Below, piece by piece: positions 49,741 through 62,730 of a DNA stretch of 64,000 nucleotides. Source of the DNA: Vanilla planifolia (taxonomy: Eukaryota; Streptophyta; Magnoliopsida; Asparagales; Orchidaceae). How positions within the stretch are numbered: position 1 is the first letter of the stretch; each line of letters opens with the position of its first letter. The stretch is taken from the NCBI GenBank assembly GCA_023846275.1, contig CM043875.1, positions 24,308,593-24,372,592 on the forward strand. Direction: 5' to 3'. The notes under the pieces are model-generated. The model saw only the letters and a list, made by a program, of their open reading frames with translations, had not been told where the DNA came from and did not search any database. Both the position numbers and the translations under genes were made by a program.

Positions 49741-51580
49741 TTTGCATCATTTTGTCTCCTTTGATTTTTTTATATCTATTTTAGATTTAATGAGGTTTGA
49801 AGTGATCTCTTGATTATAGGTCTCTTCATTTTGAGATTCAAGCTTCATGAAATCTTTTTTTGAACCAATTCTTTGGTAAATGTTCTTCAATTATCGTTTT
49901 TGAAAGATTGAGACTTTTATTGGTCTCATCAAATTGTTTCTTTGATTTTGTTAGCCACACATATTTTTGACAAGTATTCACTTGCCTCTTCATTTTGTTA
50001 GTTCGAATAATTCTTTTTATCAATGCTTCTTTATCTTAAGTCAAAAGAGAATTTTTTCTATCCTTTGTGAACCAATTCTATTGTGCTTATTGATAATAGA
50101 TGACATCTCAATCACATAAGTATGATTTTCCAATATAATTTTGTAGACATCTAGATGTATGATTTCACAGATAATTTTATCAATATAGTTTTTGGTGATG
50201 TCAAATTTTAACTTGTATTATTTTTTAACTCTTGTCTCGAAGTCTTTATGAATCTATTCCAAAGAATAAGATTTTGGATGTGGTGTAGTATCTAACTTTA
50301 GTCTTTATATAAGAGTTTTTGATATTAAGTTCTTTTTACTTCTAATTCAAAAGTTACATTGATAAGCACTTTTTTATTTTATTTTAATAATGGAAAGTTC
50401 TTTTTTTCTTTACTTAATGAGAGATGACTTTGAAACTTAGTATAAGTGATAAAAGTTTTCAACTTATTAAAGAGCTTCAAGTATCATTTTAGTCTCTGTT
50501 TTAATAAGTACTTTATCGTTTTTGAATATTTTTTAAAATAATTATGATTGTAATTTTTAATATTTTTATTATATGTGTCTTATCTTCTTATAATAATAAC
50601 AATACTTATATATTATATTAGTAATTATCATTATAATAGATTTTGTTAGAGAATACTCTTCCTTTTATCATAAATTATTAAACTTATATTTAAACTTTTT
50701 GGTATTTTATCATTTTGGTTTTATCTATTTATATTCATTATTATTTTTTATAGCTATAACATATGTATTGATTTTTTTCAAAGATTGAATAGAAAAAAGA
50801 GATAATTTAGTAATAATAGAATAGCATATACTTGCAATATATTTTGAAAAATTTTGCATCTCTTTAATAGGCATTTCCAAACTCATGACTTATTGTCAAA
50901 ATTTTATAAGATATTCCTACATCATTTGTCTTTATGGGTGTTATAGATTATGTCACTTTCTTTATCTTTCCTCCATGTAATACATAATATAAATTTTTTT
51001 AGATTAATTACTTAAATTAGCTCTTGGTCACTTCTTAGGTGAACATTCTACTAGATTAATACATGACTCATTATTTTAAATCAAGCATATGCCACTTTAT
51101 TACTTGACAGATAGTCATATAAAGAGAAATATGTCTTTAGTTATTCTAATCAAGTATCTAATTTTTCTACATCTACTATATCATCATAAATTGATAAATT
51201 AAGATTAGCATCTCTCTTGAAAAGATACTATCAATTTTTGTGTATAAAAAAATAAGATCGATATCATCCTCATCTTTATCTCTAATTATCTTAAGATTAC
51301 TATTTAATCAAGAATTTCTATGACTAAGAGTATTTTGTTTTTGACAAATTTTCTTTTGAATTCGTCATAAAAAGGGATTGAGATTTTAGTATCTTCTCTT
51401 ACATTTGTTTGGTTAATAGATTTAGATGTGTCTCTAGACTTAGTGAAGTAGTCAATGCACTCTCCTTGAGTGAAGCCTCTTTAATCTTTTAATTCTCTTT
51501 TGTAACTTACGCTTCAATTATCTTCTTCTTTGGACTTATCATGAATATTGAATTAAAAGTATTTAATATAAAATATAATA
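49741..51580 (-). mobile_element. Internal region of family A, copy 2 (decayed gag-protease relic)
   Basis: Read on the - strand this aligns with copy 1. For example, the complement of 51255-51305 reads (c)ttaagataattagagataa.., as at 3275-3305. The open stretch 49838-50023 aligns with 4600-4758 (DKEAL.., NK.LNL..). The internal length (about 1.84 kb) matches copy 1 (about 1.82 kb), so the lack of RT is a property of the family and not a separate deletion in each copy. Confidence 0.6.
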
Positions 51581-52205
51581 TGATTTGTTTGTAAATGATT
51601 CTTACTTTGAGCTCTCATCAATAGACCTTCTTTTTAGAATAATAATAATAAAAATGAAAGTATGATAATAGTGAGGAGAAAATAGAGAATGAGAAAAAGA
51701 AAAAGATTTTTGTCATAAGATTAAATTTTTCAAGAAGATGCCCTTTAAAGAATTCAAAATTCATAAAGTTTTAATTTCTATAACTCTCTTCATTACTTTA
51801 TACATCCTTCCTATCATTTTATATAGAGATTTGGATATAATATTTAAAAAATATATTTAACTAGAAATTTAAAATTCTCCAAATTCTACAAATTTCTCAA
51901 AATACTACATGTACTTATACACGCAGGGTATTATTCCTACATGGGGATAGCCTTTTGCCTATTTGCTAACCACGAAGATGCGATCAATTGTCAATAAGGC
52001 ACTTGTTTAGTGCATTTGCACCCGAATCTGTACGATCATTCATGTCAATGCGCATGAGCATGTGGCACGTTTTGTCTTTCATGTGGCCCAGTGCATGCTT
52101 TGTTGCTTTGTTGCTTTATTGCTTTAGTCATTTCTTGCCTGAGAGTTGTGTCATCAATTCAAAGTTTGTTGTGTATTTCTACATACCAATAATTAAGAGA
52201 AGCAT
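51581..52205 (-). repeat. LTR of family A element, copy 2 (5' LTR in element orientation)
   Basis: Direct repeat of 49120-49740: same order of ctttaa..attc, the reversed TATA box (attttatatagag, about 51818), ctccaaattctacaaa, then a GC-richer block ending in tcatcaatt. It abuts an integrase relic at about 52212. Confidence 0.6.
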
Positions 52206-52211
52206 TGTTGT

Positions 52212-53500
52212 TTAAAGCTCATAATTCAAGGTATACTATCCACCCTAGAGAAAATAAGATGTATCAAAAGCTGAGACAAAGATATTGATGGATATGATTG
52301 AAAAGAGAAGTTGCAGAATATATTAAAAAGTGCCATGTATAAGAATTGGTTGACGATTAAGAACAAAAGCCTAATGGATTATTATAACGCTTACCAATTT
52401 TTGAATGAAAGGGAAATGTGTGGCCATAGATTTCATTTTAAGACTACTTAGAACACCTGTAAGACATGATTCAATATCGAATAGTTATTAATAGATTAAC
52501 AAAATTCACACATTTTGTTTAACAATTAGAACATTCATTTATATAGAAAATTTTATTTAAATTTGTATTCAATATATTGAAAACCTTCATAGGGATTCAA
52601 AAGTGATTATTTTTTATAAAGAACTAAAGTTTAAATTATATTTTTTGTTGAATGTGTATAAAAGTTTTGGCACTTAGTTAAAATTTATCATAGCCTTGCA
52701 CCCTTAAACTGATTGAAAAATTGAAAGAAGTATTAAAACTATTGAAGAATTATTAAGAATTTATGTATTAGAATTTGAAGATGATTGAGAGAGCTATTTA
52801 TCATTGAAAAACTTTACTAAAAATAATAATTTTTAAGTTAATATTAAAATGTCTCCTTATAAAATTTTATAAGAAAGAAAGTGACAACTCCTTATGTACT
52901 TGATTTTAAGAAAGGAATGAAAATTGACTAGATCAAATTTTGTTGATCTGACCATTAAGAAGATATGAATAATAAAAGATATAATGTATATTGCTCAAAA
53001 TTGATAAAAGAAATATTTTTATATGAAGCATAAAAATATTGAATTTTATGAAGGTGAGTACATCTTCTTTAAAGTAAGACTATTCATCGTAGTAATTAGA
53101 ATTAGCAGAATAAGAAAGTTACAACCCAAATTTATTGGGTCTTTTTCTTATTTTAGAAAGAGTTGGATTGGTTGCTTATAAAGTTGCTTTGTCTCTACAG
53201 TTGGTTAAAGTTCATAATATATTTGACGTCTCTTAAGAAAATATGGTTCAGATTACCTTTATATTGTTGAATATTATCGAGAAGAGATTGAGATTCAACT
53301 TAATATGTCATATCATGAGTAACTAGCAAAATCCTACTCGAGCATAATAAGAGAATAAAAAACATTATTCCTATGCTCAAAGTACTTTGAAATGATCAAA
53401 CTAAAAGAAAAATGATATGATCAGTTAAAGTTGACATGCCGCACCTGTGTCTTGAGTTGTTATAAATTTTAGGATGAAATTTTTGTAAGATGGGATGATT
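52212..53500 (+). mobile_element. Ty3/gypsy integrase and GPY-type relic 2
   Basis: Pieces on the + strand: AHNSRYTIHP, NKMYQKLRQRY.W (H2C2 zinc region, from about 52217); LKREVAEYIKKCHV; RPNG-like linker; IDFILRLLRTPVRHDSI (intact forms DFV.GLPRT..GHDSIWV); IQYIENLHRDSKVIIFYKEL; KIERSIKTIEELLRIYVLEF (TERTIQTLEDMLRACVLDF); then ILERVGLVAYKVAL (about 53155) and LVKVHNIFDVS. Near 53360 NIIPMLKVL corresponds to the end of the polyprotein. Frames shift several times. It starts abruptly at the edge of family A copy 2 and ends just before an LTR start (tgacatcc) at about 53505. Confidence 0.85.
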
Positions 53501-53589
53501 ATATATGACATCCTAGTTTCGTTATATTGAGATATTATCTTCTTGGAGTATCTCATTCTATCATAAGAGGGTTTTGTTCTTAAAAATTT

Positions 53590-54070
53590 TTTCAATATCT
53601 TAAAGTCATGATCATCTCATATAAAGACCAAAATAACTCCTTTAATAGTTGATGTGGGACTACTCATCCTTGTATCTCTCGACCTAAAAGTCTACTAAGA
53701 GCTACTCATTATCCATTGATTTCTCTATTTTGGCTATCAATTGATCACTTTTTGCTCTCTTTGGTCATAAGTGTTATAAGCTCATCATTTTTTATTTAGT
53801 TTATCCTCAAATCATATTAGATTAATGAAGGGTTAACTCTAACACTAAATTGGGATTTAAGTGGGTTTTACATCAAAAAGAGCTTTAACATCTTAAGACC
53901 ATGGTTGTTCCATATAAAGATTAAAATCATTCCTATAATAATTGAATGGAATTATTCATCCCTATTTTTCTCCAATAGAACTTTGAAAGAAGCTAATCTT
54001 TGTATAATGATTCTATTTTTGGGATATCAACCAATGATCACTTATTATCTTCTTTAGTATCCAATATTAT
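53590..54070 (+). repeat. Dispersed repeat of about 200 bp, copies 2 and 3 in tandem
   Basis: Copies start near 53598 and 53888 with atcttaa(ag/ga)..atg, then ca-tataaaga, (a/t)gttgatg-type and tatcaa..gatcactt. The spacing is about 290 bp. They lie inside the LTR that follows integrase relic 2. Confidence 0.55.
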
Positions 54071-54159
54071 ATTTTAATAACCTAAATATTTAAACATAAA
54101 ATATACATATATTTGAGTACATAATATTGACATTTGTTTTATGTAGAATTATATTTGAG

Positions 54160-56010
54160 AAATTATTAATTTTTGTATATCTTAAATAAGTAGTATGTTG
54201 CAAGTGGCTCAACATATCATTAAAAAGATCTTAGCCCAAGGAATTTATTGAAATGTAATTTGTAAATCTTTGGGAGTGATTTTGAATTTTTAGAAATTTG
54301 TAAAAAATAAAGCTAATATTAAAATTCAAAATTATTAAACCCTTTTATATTATAAAAGGGTAAAAGCCTTATTTAATCCTTTCCTTTTTCTATTGAGTTA
54401 GATATCTGAGATTGCTAAAGAAACAACTCAAAAGGAAGAGATAGCTTAAGAGAGGAGAAGAAGAGAATCCAACTAAGGAGATCTTAAGGGAAGGTTATGT
54501 TTTTTGCTATAATAAGTAAGGAGAGTAAGACTAAGGGTCTATATATAATGAGTTCTTTGATCTTTGAGCTTTGGGAAGAAAGAACTTGTGAAGAGTTTGA
54601 ATCTTGATTAACAAAAGATTGTGTAAAGGTATAAGTTTTGTTGTGATTTTCCCTCCATAGAGTGCCCTTGGGATGTCTTTTTTGCTACTTAAAGTTGGTC
54701 CTTAGAATGGACAAGACTTAGGTTGAATTAGAAGTAGTTATGACTTATCTTCCATCAGTTGTGTACTATATTTAAGGAAATTACTAAGTTTTGGTACATC
54801 TCAAAATATGCGCTATGTCACAAGTGGCTCAGCATACCATTAAGAAGATTTTAGCCTAAGGAATTTATGATATGAAGTTTGTAAATTTTTGAAAGTTATT
54901 TTAAATTTTTAGGAATTTGTAAAGAATAAAGTTGATTTTAGATTTTGAAATTATTAAATCCTTTTTATATTGTGAAAGTTAAAAGCATTATTTATTCATT
55001 CCTTCTCTCTCTTGAGTTTGCTATTTTGTGATTTCTAGAGAAACCTCTAAAAGGAAAGAGAGAGCTTGATAGAGGGAGACGAAAAAGATCCAATTAAGAA
55101 GATCTTAAGAGAAGGCTATGTTTTTAGCTACAATAGTAAATGAGTGTATGACTAGAAGTCACTATAGAAAGGGTTCTTTGAGCACATGGAAGAAAGAACT
55201 TGTGAAGAGTTTGATTCTCAATTTGCAAAAGATTATGCAAATGTATGAGTTTTGTTGTGATTTCCTTTTCACAGAGTGCCCTTGAGATGTCTTCTTTGTT
55301 GCTCAAATTTGGTCCCTAGAAGGGATAGGAATTGGATAGAATTAGATGTAGTAGCAATTTATTTGTAATCACGTATGCATTATGTGTAAAGAAGTTATTA
55401 AGTTGTAGTACATCTCAAAATATGTGCAATGTAATGAGTGGATGAGTATACTATGAAGAAGATCATAGTTTGAGGAATTTATTGATATGCAATTTGGAAA
55501 GTTTTAAAAGTTATTTAAAATTTTTAGAAATTTGTAAAGAATAAAGTTGATATTAAAAATTTAAATTATTAAATTATTTTTGTATTATAAAAGCTTAAAA
55601 GTCTTATTTAGTCATTTCCTCTCTCTATTGAGTTGGCTACTTTGAGATTGCTATTGAAGCCTCTTGATGGAAAGAGAGAGCTCAAAAGAGGGAAAGGAAG
55701 AGGATCCAACTAAGGAGATCTTAAGGGAAGGCTATGTTTTTAGCTACAATAGGCATGCCGTGTAGGATTAGGAATCATTATAGAAAGAGTTCTTTGAAAT
55801 TTGGGAAGAAAGAACTTGTGAAGAGTTTGATTCTCAATTAACAAAAGATTATACAAAGGCATGAGTTTTTTTGTGATTTTCTTTCTATAGTGTGCCCTTG
55901 GGATGTCTTCTTTGTTGCTTATGATTGGTCAATATAACGGACAAGAATTAGGTTGAATTGGATGTAGTTGCACCTTATCTTCCATCAATTGCCTACTTTA
56001 TGTAAAAGGT
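54160..56010 (+). repeat. Three tandem units of about 615 bp
   Basis: The same marks recur in each unit: agtggctcaacat/agtggctcagcat/agtggatgagtat at 54203, 54823 and 55437 (spacing 620 and 614); gagatcttaag..aggctatg; gaagaaagaacttgtgaaga; and gtgcccttg.gatgtctt. Units differ by many substitutions and small indels. No open frame is shared by the units. Confidence 0.85.
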
Positions 56011-57840
56011 TGACATATTGTATGTTGGGTGTCCATAGATGTTGCACATCTAACACATAATATGCCCAACAATCTGTGAGAGACTAACCCTTTCCTAGAT
56101 AAAATTGATGGTGCATTAATATTTGATGCACCTTACATTAATCTAAATGTATCTTAGGTGAGGTTTCTTAGATATGACATGAAAGAAATGTAGATAGTAG
56201 TTTTGTGACACCTTGGTTTTTTTGAAGAAAATGGATGATAAGTTATTTAATGTACCATATGTTTAGTTTAAGAGCAAAGTGAAGAGAATGGTTGTGGATG
56301 GTTCATTTGGATTGATGTATGATGCTTTATGAATAATGCACCATATATTGAGCTTAATATACATATTAAGCAAACAGATGATATGTGAAGCAGGAAAGAA
56401 GAAGTTTTATAAAGGGAAATTCAAGAGGGGGCTTTGTTTAGTTTTTGTGAATGCATTTAATAAAGAGAAATATGTAGTAATTAGGAAGTTATAAAGGGAA
56501 GGAAAGCTTAATTAAGAAAATGTTTTGGATGTGAGCTTGCTTTGATGGTTTTGATGAATATTATGTAGGAAATAAAGGGAAAAGAGAAAAAAGAAAAGTG
56601 ATGGAAAAGACATCCCAAAGCCACTAGGTAGATAAACAATGATAACTATGATGCTTTGTTATTTATCTTAAATGAGATATGAAGTGAGAATAATTGCATG
56701 ATATCAATTAAATATACATATAGTTTGATTGATAATATAATATACTAGCATGAGTTACACATATATAAATGCATGCATATAATATTATATGTATCAAAAC
56801 ATGAAATAAAAAAGAGAAATAAAATGTAAAAAATGATTGAAATAAAAATAGAAATGAATGAAAGAGAAAAATAAGAAAATTTTAAGGTTTTTCTTATAAA
56901 ATTATCCCATAGTCGTTCGATATAATGTGATCACCCCTATTATAAGTAGCACTTCAATATAGGGTGACATTTAGGCAAAGACCCCATTATTGCTAATACT
57001 ATGTAGAAGATATTATTAGGTGGAGATTACGTGATTGAGATGGCAACATACCTTATTCTTGCTATTGTTAGCACTTTGATGTAAAGTAATAACAGACAGT
57101 GACCTTGTTATCGTTAGTACTACAGTATTGGACAATGAAGAAGAGATGCAATTTAGTGGCCATGCTAGTTATTAAAGGATGTACAAAGATACGATGATGT
57201 GATAAAGATATGATAGATATGCTACTATAGAGATAACAATTATTAAGGAAAATTAAAGTTTGTGAAAGAGAAAAAATGAAAATAATGGAAAAAACTATTA
57301 AGGATATGATAAAAGAGAAAGTAAGATACAATAAAAAGTACTATGATATGAGTATTTTATGACATGTGTCAAGTGTTATAAACATATGTATACTTGAGCA
57401 TGATGTATATGAGCATATATATAATTATTCTAGCACATTTTTATACTTTTTTGATGTTGTGCATTTTTTGATATTGTTTTCTTTATTATTTATATGCTAC
57501 TTATTATATTTCATACTACTTTACTTGATTATACCTATTTTTTTATTTGTTAAGTATTTTATGCTTTTTACTTATTTATGTTATAGCTTAAGATATCAAC
57601 TCATGCATAGCAATGAGCATTAGTAGTTTAAGAGATGAGACCCAAAAAGAAAGGGAGTTTTATTTTGAGCATCGTGATGACATTTGTATCTTATAACTAG
57701 CTATAATATAAGTTTATTATTCCAACTTTTGTTGGACTATGATAGCTAAGGTATGTTATGTGTGATTATTTATTTAGTTATTTCATTATATGATTTGTGA
57801 ACGTGGACTTTTTTATGATTGTTTTTGTCTCATGACATTT

Positions 57841-59289
57841 TCTTATGCCTCTTTAGATGTTATAATATTAAAAGCTTAAAACATCAATATGATCTCTTAT
57901 TTATTCCTCTTCAAGTCTCTATCGAACTATCTATCCTCCTCTGTTGAACCATGTGATCATTATCACATATTCGTTGGATGTCCAACATGTGTTCAAAAAA
58001 TAATCAGAACCATTTGTCAAAATTTTTGGATATTTTGTTGTACTTTTGTTGAACCTTCTAACCCTTCGGTGAGGATACTAGTTTCATTTGAGATTCTAGA
58101 CACACATGATCTAATCGCAGGTGCTTTAACACTTTCAGATTGTTGCAAGTTTTGTTTTTGATACCAAGTTCCATTTGAGCCCAAATCTGCATTTCAAGCT
58201 CAAATTTCGCTTCTAAACTACCTTTTAGGCTTGGACCAACATTCTGCATGCCATTGGGTTCATTTCCCATTGGCCTACCTTGCTTGGCACTCGACTCTTG
58301 CCTCTTGGCCAGCATTTGCTTATGGGTTCATGTAACCCACTTTCACGCATGGATCTTCTACCTCTACTATCTTGTTTTTAAAACCAATTTCACATGCAAG
58401 TCAAGCATCCAATCCTGTAATTAGCGATGTCCCAATTTTGCCTGTGCCAACCCCTTGGCACCTAACCTAATCTTGATATGTGATATGCTTTCGATTTAAG
58501 CCAATGTCGACCCATCACTCAACTTGCGAGCACATTTTATAGCCCTGGTCATTAGAGCAAACCTAATGTTGCTAACAATCCCCTCTTAGTTAAATTACTT
58601 TAGAATAATATCACTTGCGTATTGTCCATTTTATATTTTACATATTTATCTTTCATGCTTTCTTTCTTTTTTATCGTGTGAAGGTTAATCTCTTTTATTG
58701 TTTATTATAGTAGTTTAATACCCCATCTGGCATCAATTATTATGTTCTCAAAATGGAAAATAAAAACTTATGGAAATAATTATCATAGTTGTTTGTTGTG
58801 CTCCCTCCACAATCTTCTCACCTAATCAATCTCTTCCCTTATGTCACCTAGTTTCCTTGCAAAAGCTTTCATCCTTTTCCTTTTAGTGATTTGACAACCT
58901 TAGATACACTAGAATTTCCTAAACATTTTTCTATCTCTCTCCTCTAGCAAATTAAGGTTATTTATAAAGTAATAAAATATTGATTTAATTAAAATCTTAT
59001 ATTTCATATTATCCATATTTTACATAGCAAATAATGCTTAAAAAATGTTTTATAGGCTTTTAGTACAAGTTATTCTACAACCCTTATATTTCTACATTTA
59101 CACATGTTTTTTATCTTATTTGATATTTTAAATATTTATTATTTTGAATACTTAATTAAATAAAAAAGTCATTGTTTCATTCATTATAACATTTCAAGTA
59201 CGATCTAAAATATTCTAATCAAACACAATTTCATATAGAAGCTTATGGTATTATGTGTGTGTATCATAGCTTCTAAAAAAGAAATTTTG

Positions 59290-59332
<43 letters not shown>

Positions 59333-62239
59333 TTATATATTAACATCAATAATATTGATTGAATAAACTTTGTATCCAAATAATACATAAAAATGATAAC
59401 ATAATGGAAGTTGGATTTATTTTATTAAGTTGATTTGTCCTTTATTTTTTATTTTTTATCAAATAATAATTTAAAGTAATATAATATAGTATTACAATAT
59501 TAATCAATGTATTTAGCAATATTTTAAATGATTAGAAGACACCTAAGATTGACTTTTTTTCTCATTTAGATGCCACAAAGATTTCCTCAACTTAAGGTAC
59601 AAGTGGTTATCTCTTAGCATAAGTTTGCTCTTATGTTGTTGTGGGTGTTTGACGAGTCAATTCATGTAGATCATTGTTCTAACTATAATGCTACCTTCAA
59701 GATCTTCCCATTCACCTTCTTGAAGAAATTGTGTGATGTTTAAGCAATACATCTATGGATGTAATTGAATTTGATGATTCTTTCTTTTTATTGGACTATT
59801 TTATTTACTTTGGTCATCTAAGTTCTTGACATTATTGTGAGGGTGAATTTGATTTAGACCATCACAATGATTCTTTATATTGACTTGCCTCCCTTAGTTG
59901 TTCCTCTTTTGCACACTGTTGGACTTTTAATCTTATTTTCTTATATGTAGCTCGAAAGGTTTATAAATATACTAACAACATGGTTGGCCTTTTCATATAT
60001 CGAGAATGTTTTTTAGATTTTTATTATAATGAGAGAATAAATTTGTTGATTGACTTTTGTATGATTCATAATAAAATTATAACTATATCATACAAGTTTT
60101 AAATGATATTTCTAAATCATAATTTTTTAATAAAATAATCTTGAAATGATTGTGTTGTATAGAAATAGTATTACTTTTTAAGTTTTTTATGTATAACTAA
60201 AAATATCACAATAAAAATATTGATAGTTGAAAAGGAGAAAAAAGCGAAAATTTTATATTTTTTTCATTTTTGAAAAATCGGTGCGTTTGTCACACAATGG
60301 GGACCGTGGGCTAGCTAGACCGGTCGTGTGGTCCAACCGGTTCTCAATCGATAAATGAAACACTTCTTTATGACTTCATTCAAACTAAGACCGGTCGGAA
60401 AATTATTTCATATCAACATTGCTATTTATGTATGTTGCACCTCAGGAATTGGAAATTTCTTTAACAACTTTTTGCCTGCTGTCGATATCCTTCTATAATA
60501 ATGAAATAAACAAGCGCTAAATATAGAAAGAATGATTGCAGTTCGAGGGAATAAAGTTAGGTTTGGCTTCGAGGTAAAACAATAAAGTTGTACTATATAA
60601 TGTTATTTTTGATACATAGGTGAAAATTTTTACAAGAAAACCTCAAGTAGAAAGTTAGAGTGAAACATTGCTTATCCCCCAATTATATAAAAAAAATCAT
60701 AACAATAAGAAGTTCTTAAAACAAATTCTCTATACTTTTGAGCAATAATAAAACAAATTCAAAATTTTGTTAATACTAGTTGTTTTAATTGTTATTTTCT
60801 TATTCTTTTAATCAAGTTGTTCAATTTTCTTAAAATATCATTACTTTAAACTTTTGAGAAAAGTTAATCATATTTTTTAATTTAAGAAAAATAGAACAAA
60901 AAAATAAAATATATTATTTTATCAACATGTTATGTTATAATATCATGTTCATTCTTTTCTATTGCACATATCATTAAGGTTTTGTGTTAAGTGATCTTGA
61001 TAATGGTGGCGCCAATAGAATTGAGATTGAAGTTGTCGCTAATGGCATTATTGTAAATCTCACCATCATAAGACGACTTGTTAAGTTCTTGGTCGATATG
61101 TACTTGTAATTAGATATTGTTGTGTCTTATATTATAGTAGTTGACTTCTTGGGACTTATTGATTAGGTAAACCAAATAAAAAAGAAATTTATTTAGTTCT
61201 TTTGGTTCGATTTAAAAAAAATATTAAGATATTTGTTTAATAATATTTTTGTTACTCATTATTTTTTATATAGTTTTAATGTATAAAATAAAATTGAAAA
61301 ATCATTATTGTTTCACTTTTACTAAGTGATAAATGATATGTGTGATTTTTATTATCTCACATTTTTAACATTTATCAGAGTCTTCAAGCATATCGGTCTT
61401 ATACTCCAATTTTGTTTAAAAAAGAAATGAGCATAATAAAATAAAAGTAAATCAAAGTGAGATCATGATTCATACCAAAATGTCAAGCATAATAATGAGG
61501 TCTATGGTTTATATGTAGCCAAATTTTCCCTCAAGATGGTTATCAAGATTAGTAAATATAACATAGGACCTAAGCATACAATTAGCTTGTATAAGCCAAT
61601 TAATTATCACTATATAACTATAAGAGACTTGTTTTATTGTTTTACTATAAAAGAAAGATTTTATTTCATGCAAAAGATTCAAGTTCAATCATTATTAAAA
61701 AATATCTAAAGACAACAAAGGGCATCTTTTTGAGAGTTTGTGAGAGCTCATTAGTTATTTGTTATTTATTATAATAACATATCTTTGAGTTATATTATAA
61801 GGGTTTCTTTTATTCATAGATTTTTCCTAATACCTCTTTATGCTTCCTTTTTCTCATCTTTTTTTGACTTATGTGATAATCTATATTGCTTTTATTTTTT
61901 AAATTAATTTTTTTTATGCTTATATGGATGTCTCTTTCCTTCATCTATTTATTTTAAATTATCAAATAGAAGTCTCATATACTACTAACAATAACCTAAT
62001 TAGAGTCTTATTTTATTATTATGTCCTTTTGAGGTAGGGGAAAAACTCATGTGTTGACAAAATAGTAAATTCGTGCTTAGAATTTTATTTTACCATTTTA
62101 CCCTTTCAATTATTTTGAAAACTTATCAAAATTATATTTTAAATTTTGTCCCATAACTAATTGATGTAGTTTACTTAATCAGAATTTTATTTTATCATCT
62201 TATCCTTTCGATTATTTTAGAAGCTCATCAATATTATAT
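57841..62239. other. Intergenic DNA, no gene recognised
   Basis: 58150-58560 is balanced, with C-rich words (possible LTR remnant). 60280-60410 is a short GC-rich island with accggt dyads. The rest is AT-rich, including the (AT)n run. Confidence 0.4.
59293..59328. repeat. (AT)n microsatellite
   Basis: A perfect AT run. Confidence 0.97.
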
Positions 62240-62730
62240 TTGAACATTTTGTGCCATAATGTCTAATTGAACTTACTTCGTGGTTCGCACATGTCGTAAG
62301 TGAACATATCAAGTTGATATGGTCAACACATGTGCAACAAGGCACATATGTGCATGAGAAAAGTGACCACAGGCATGAACTGTGTCTTAGCACTATTACT
62401 TGCACTTAGATAGGCCCGATGTAGGGTGGATTTCACAAAAAATTGTTGAATTTTGGATTTAGTCAAAATCAAATGTTTCCTTTAAGAATTAAAAAAAAAT
62501 GTTTTATAAAAAATATTATATATAATCTTCTATATAAAGGGATATGGATGATAAATAAATGAAGAAAAAGTTTTAAAAAATTTAATTTTCTTGTGAAAAA
62601 ATTCAATTTTTCTTTCTTCCTATGTTTCTCATCATTCTCATGTTTTTTTAACTTCTACTATTGTGAATCTTAAAAGAATATTTGTTATCGAGGGCTTGAG
62701 GCGAGGACATCTCATAGATGAATCAGTGGA
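62240..62730 (+). repeat. Solo LTR of family A
   Basis: It has the family A order: GC-richer block with cacatgtg and ggcacatatgtgc, TATA box tatataaagg at 62531, C/T-rich tract, then gggcttgagg near 62693, as at 2956-2966 (cgggcttgagtc). No internal region or partner LTR is seen within the window. Confidence 0.5.

Larger units (their letters stand above)
53505..57840 (+). repeat. Large 3' LTR of integrase relic 2 (approximate end)
   Basis: It starts tgacatcctag right after the end of the pol relic, following a purine-rich gtaagatgggatga tract. It contains, in order, two copies of a repeat of about 200 bp (53590-54070), three tandem 615-bp units (54160-56010), and a downstream part (56800-57800) alignable to 18540-19370 and 38200-38950. 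Without the extra tandem units its length would be about 3.1 kb, close to the 16433-19370 copy. Confidence 0.45.

Noticed and set aside
61010..61040. tggcgcc word as a retroelement primer-binding site
   Set aside because: Only seven bases match the usual tRNA-Asp type site and no LTR end was found next to it.
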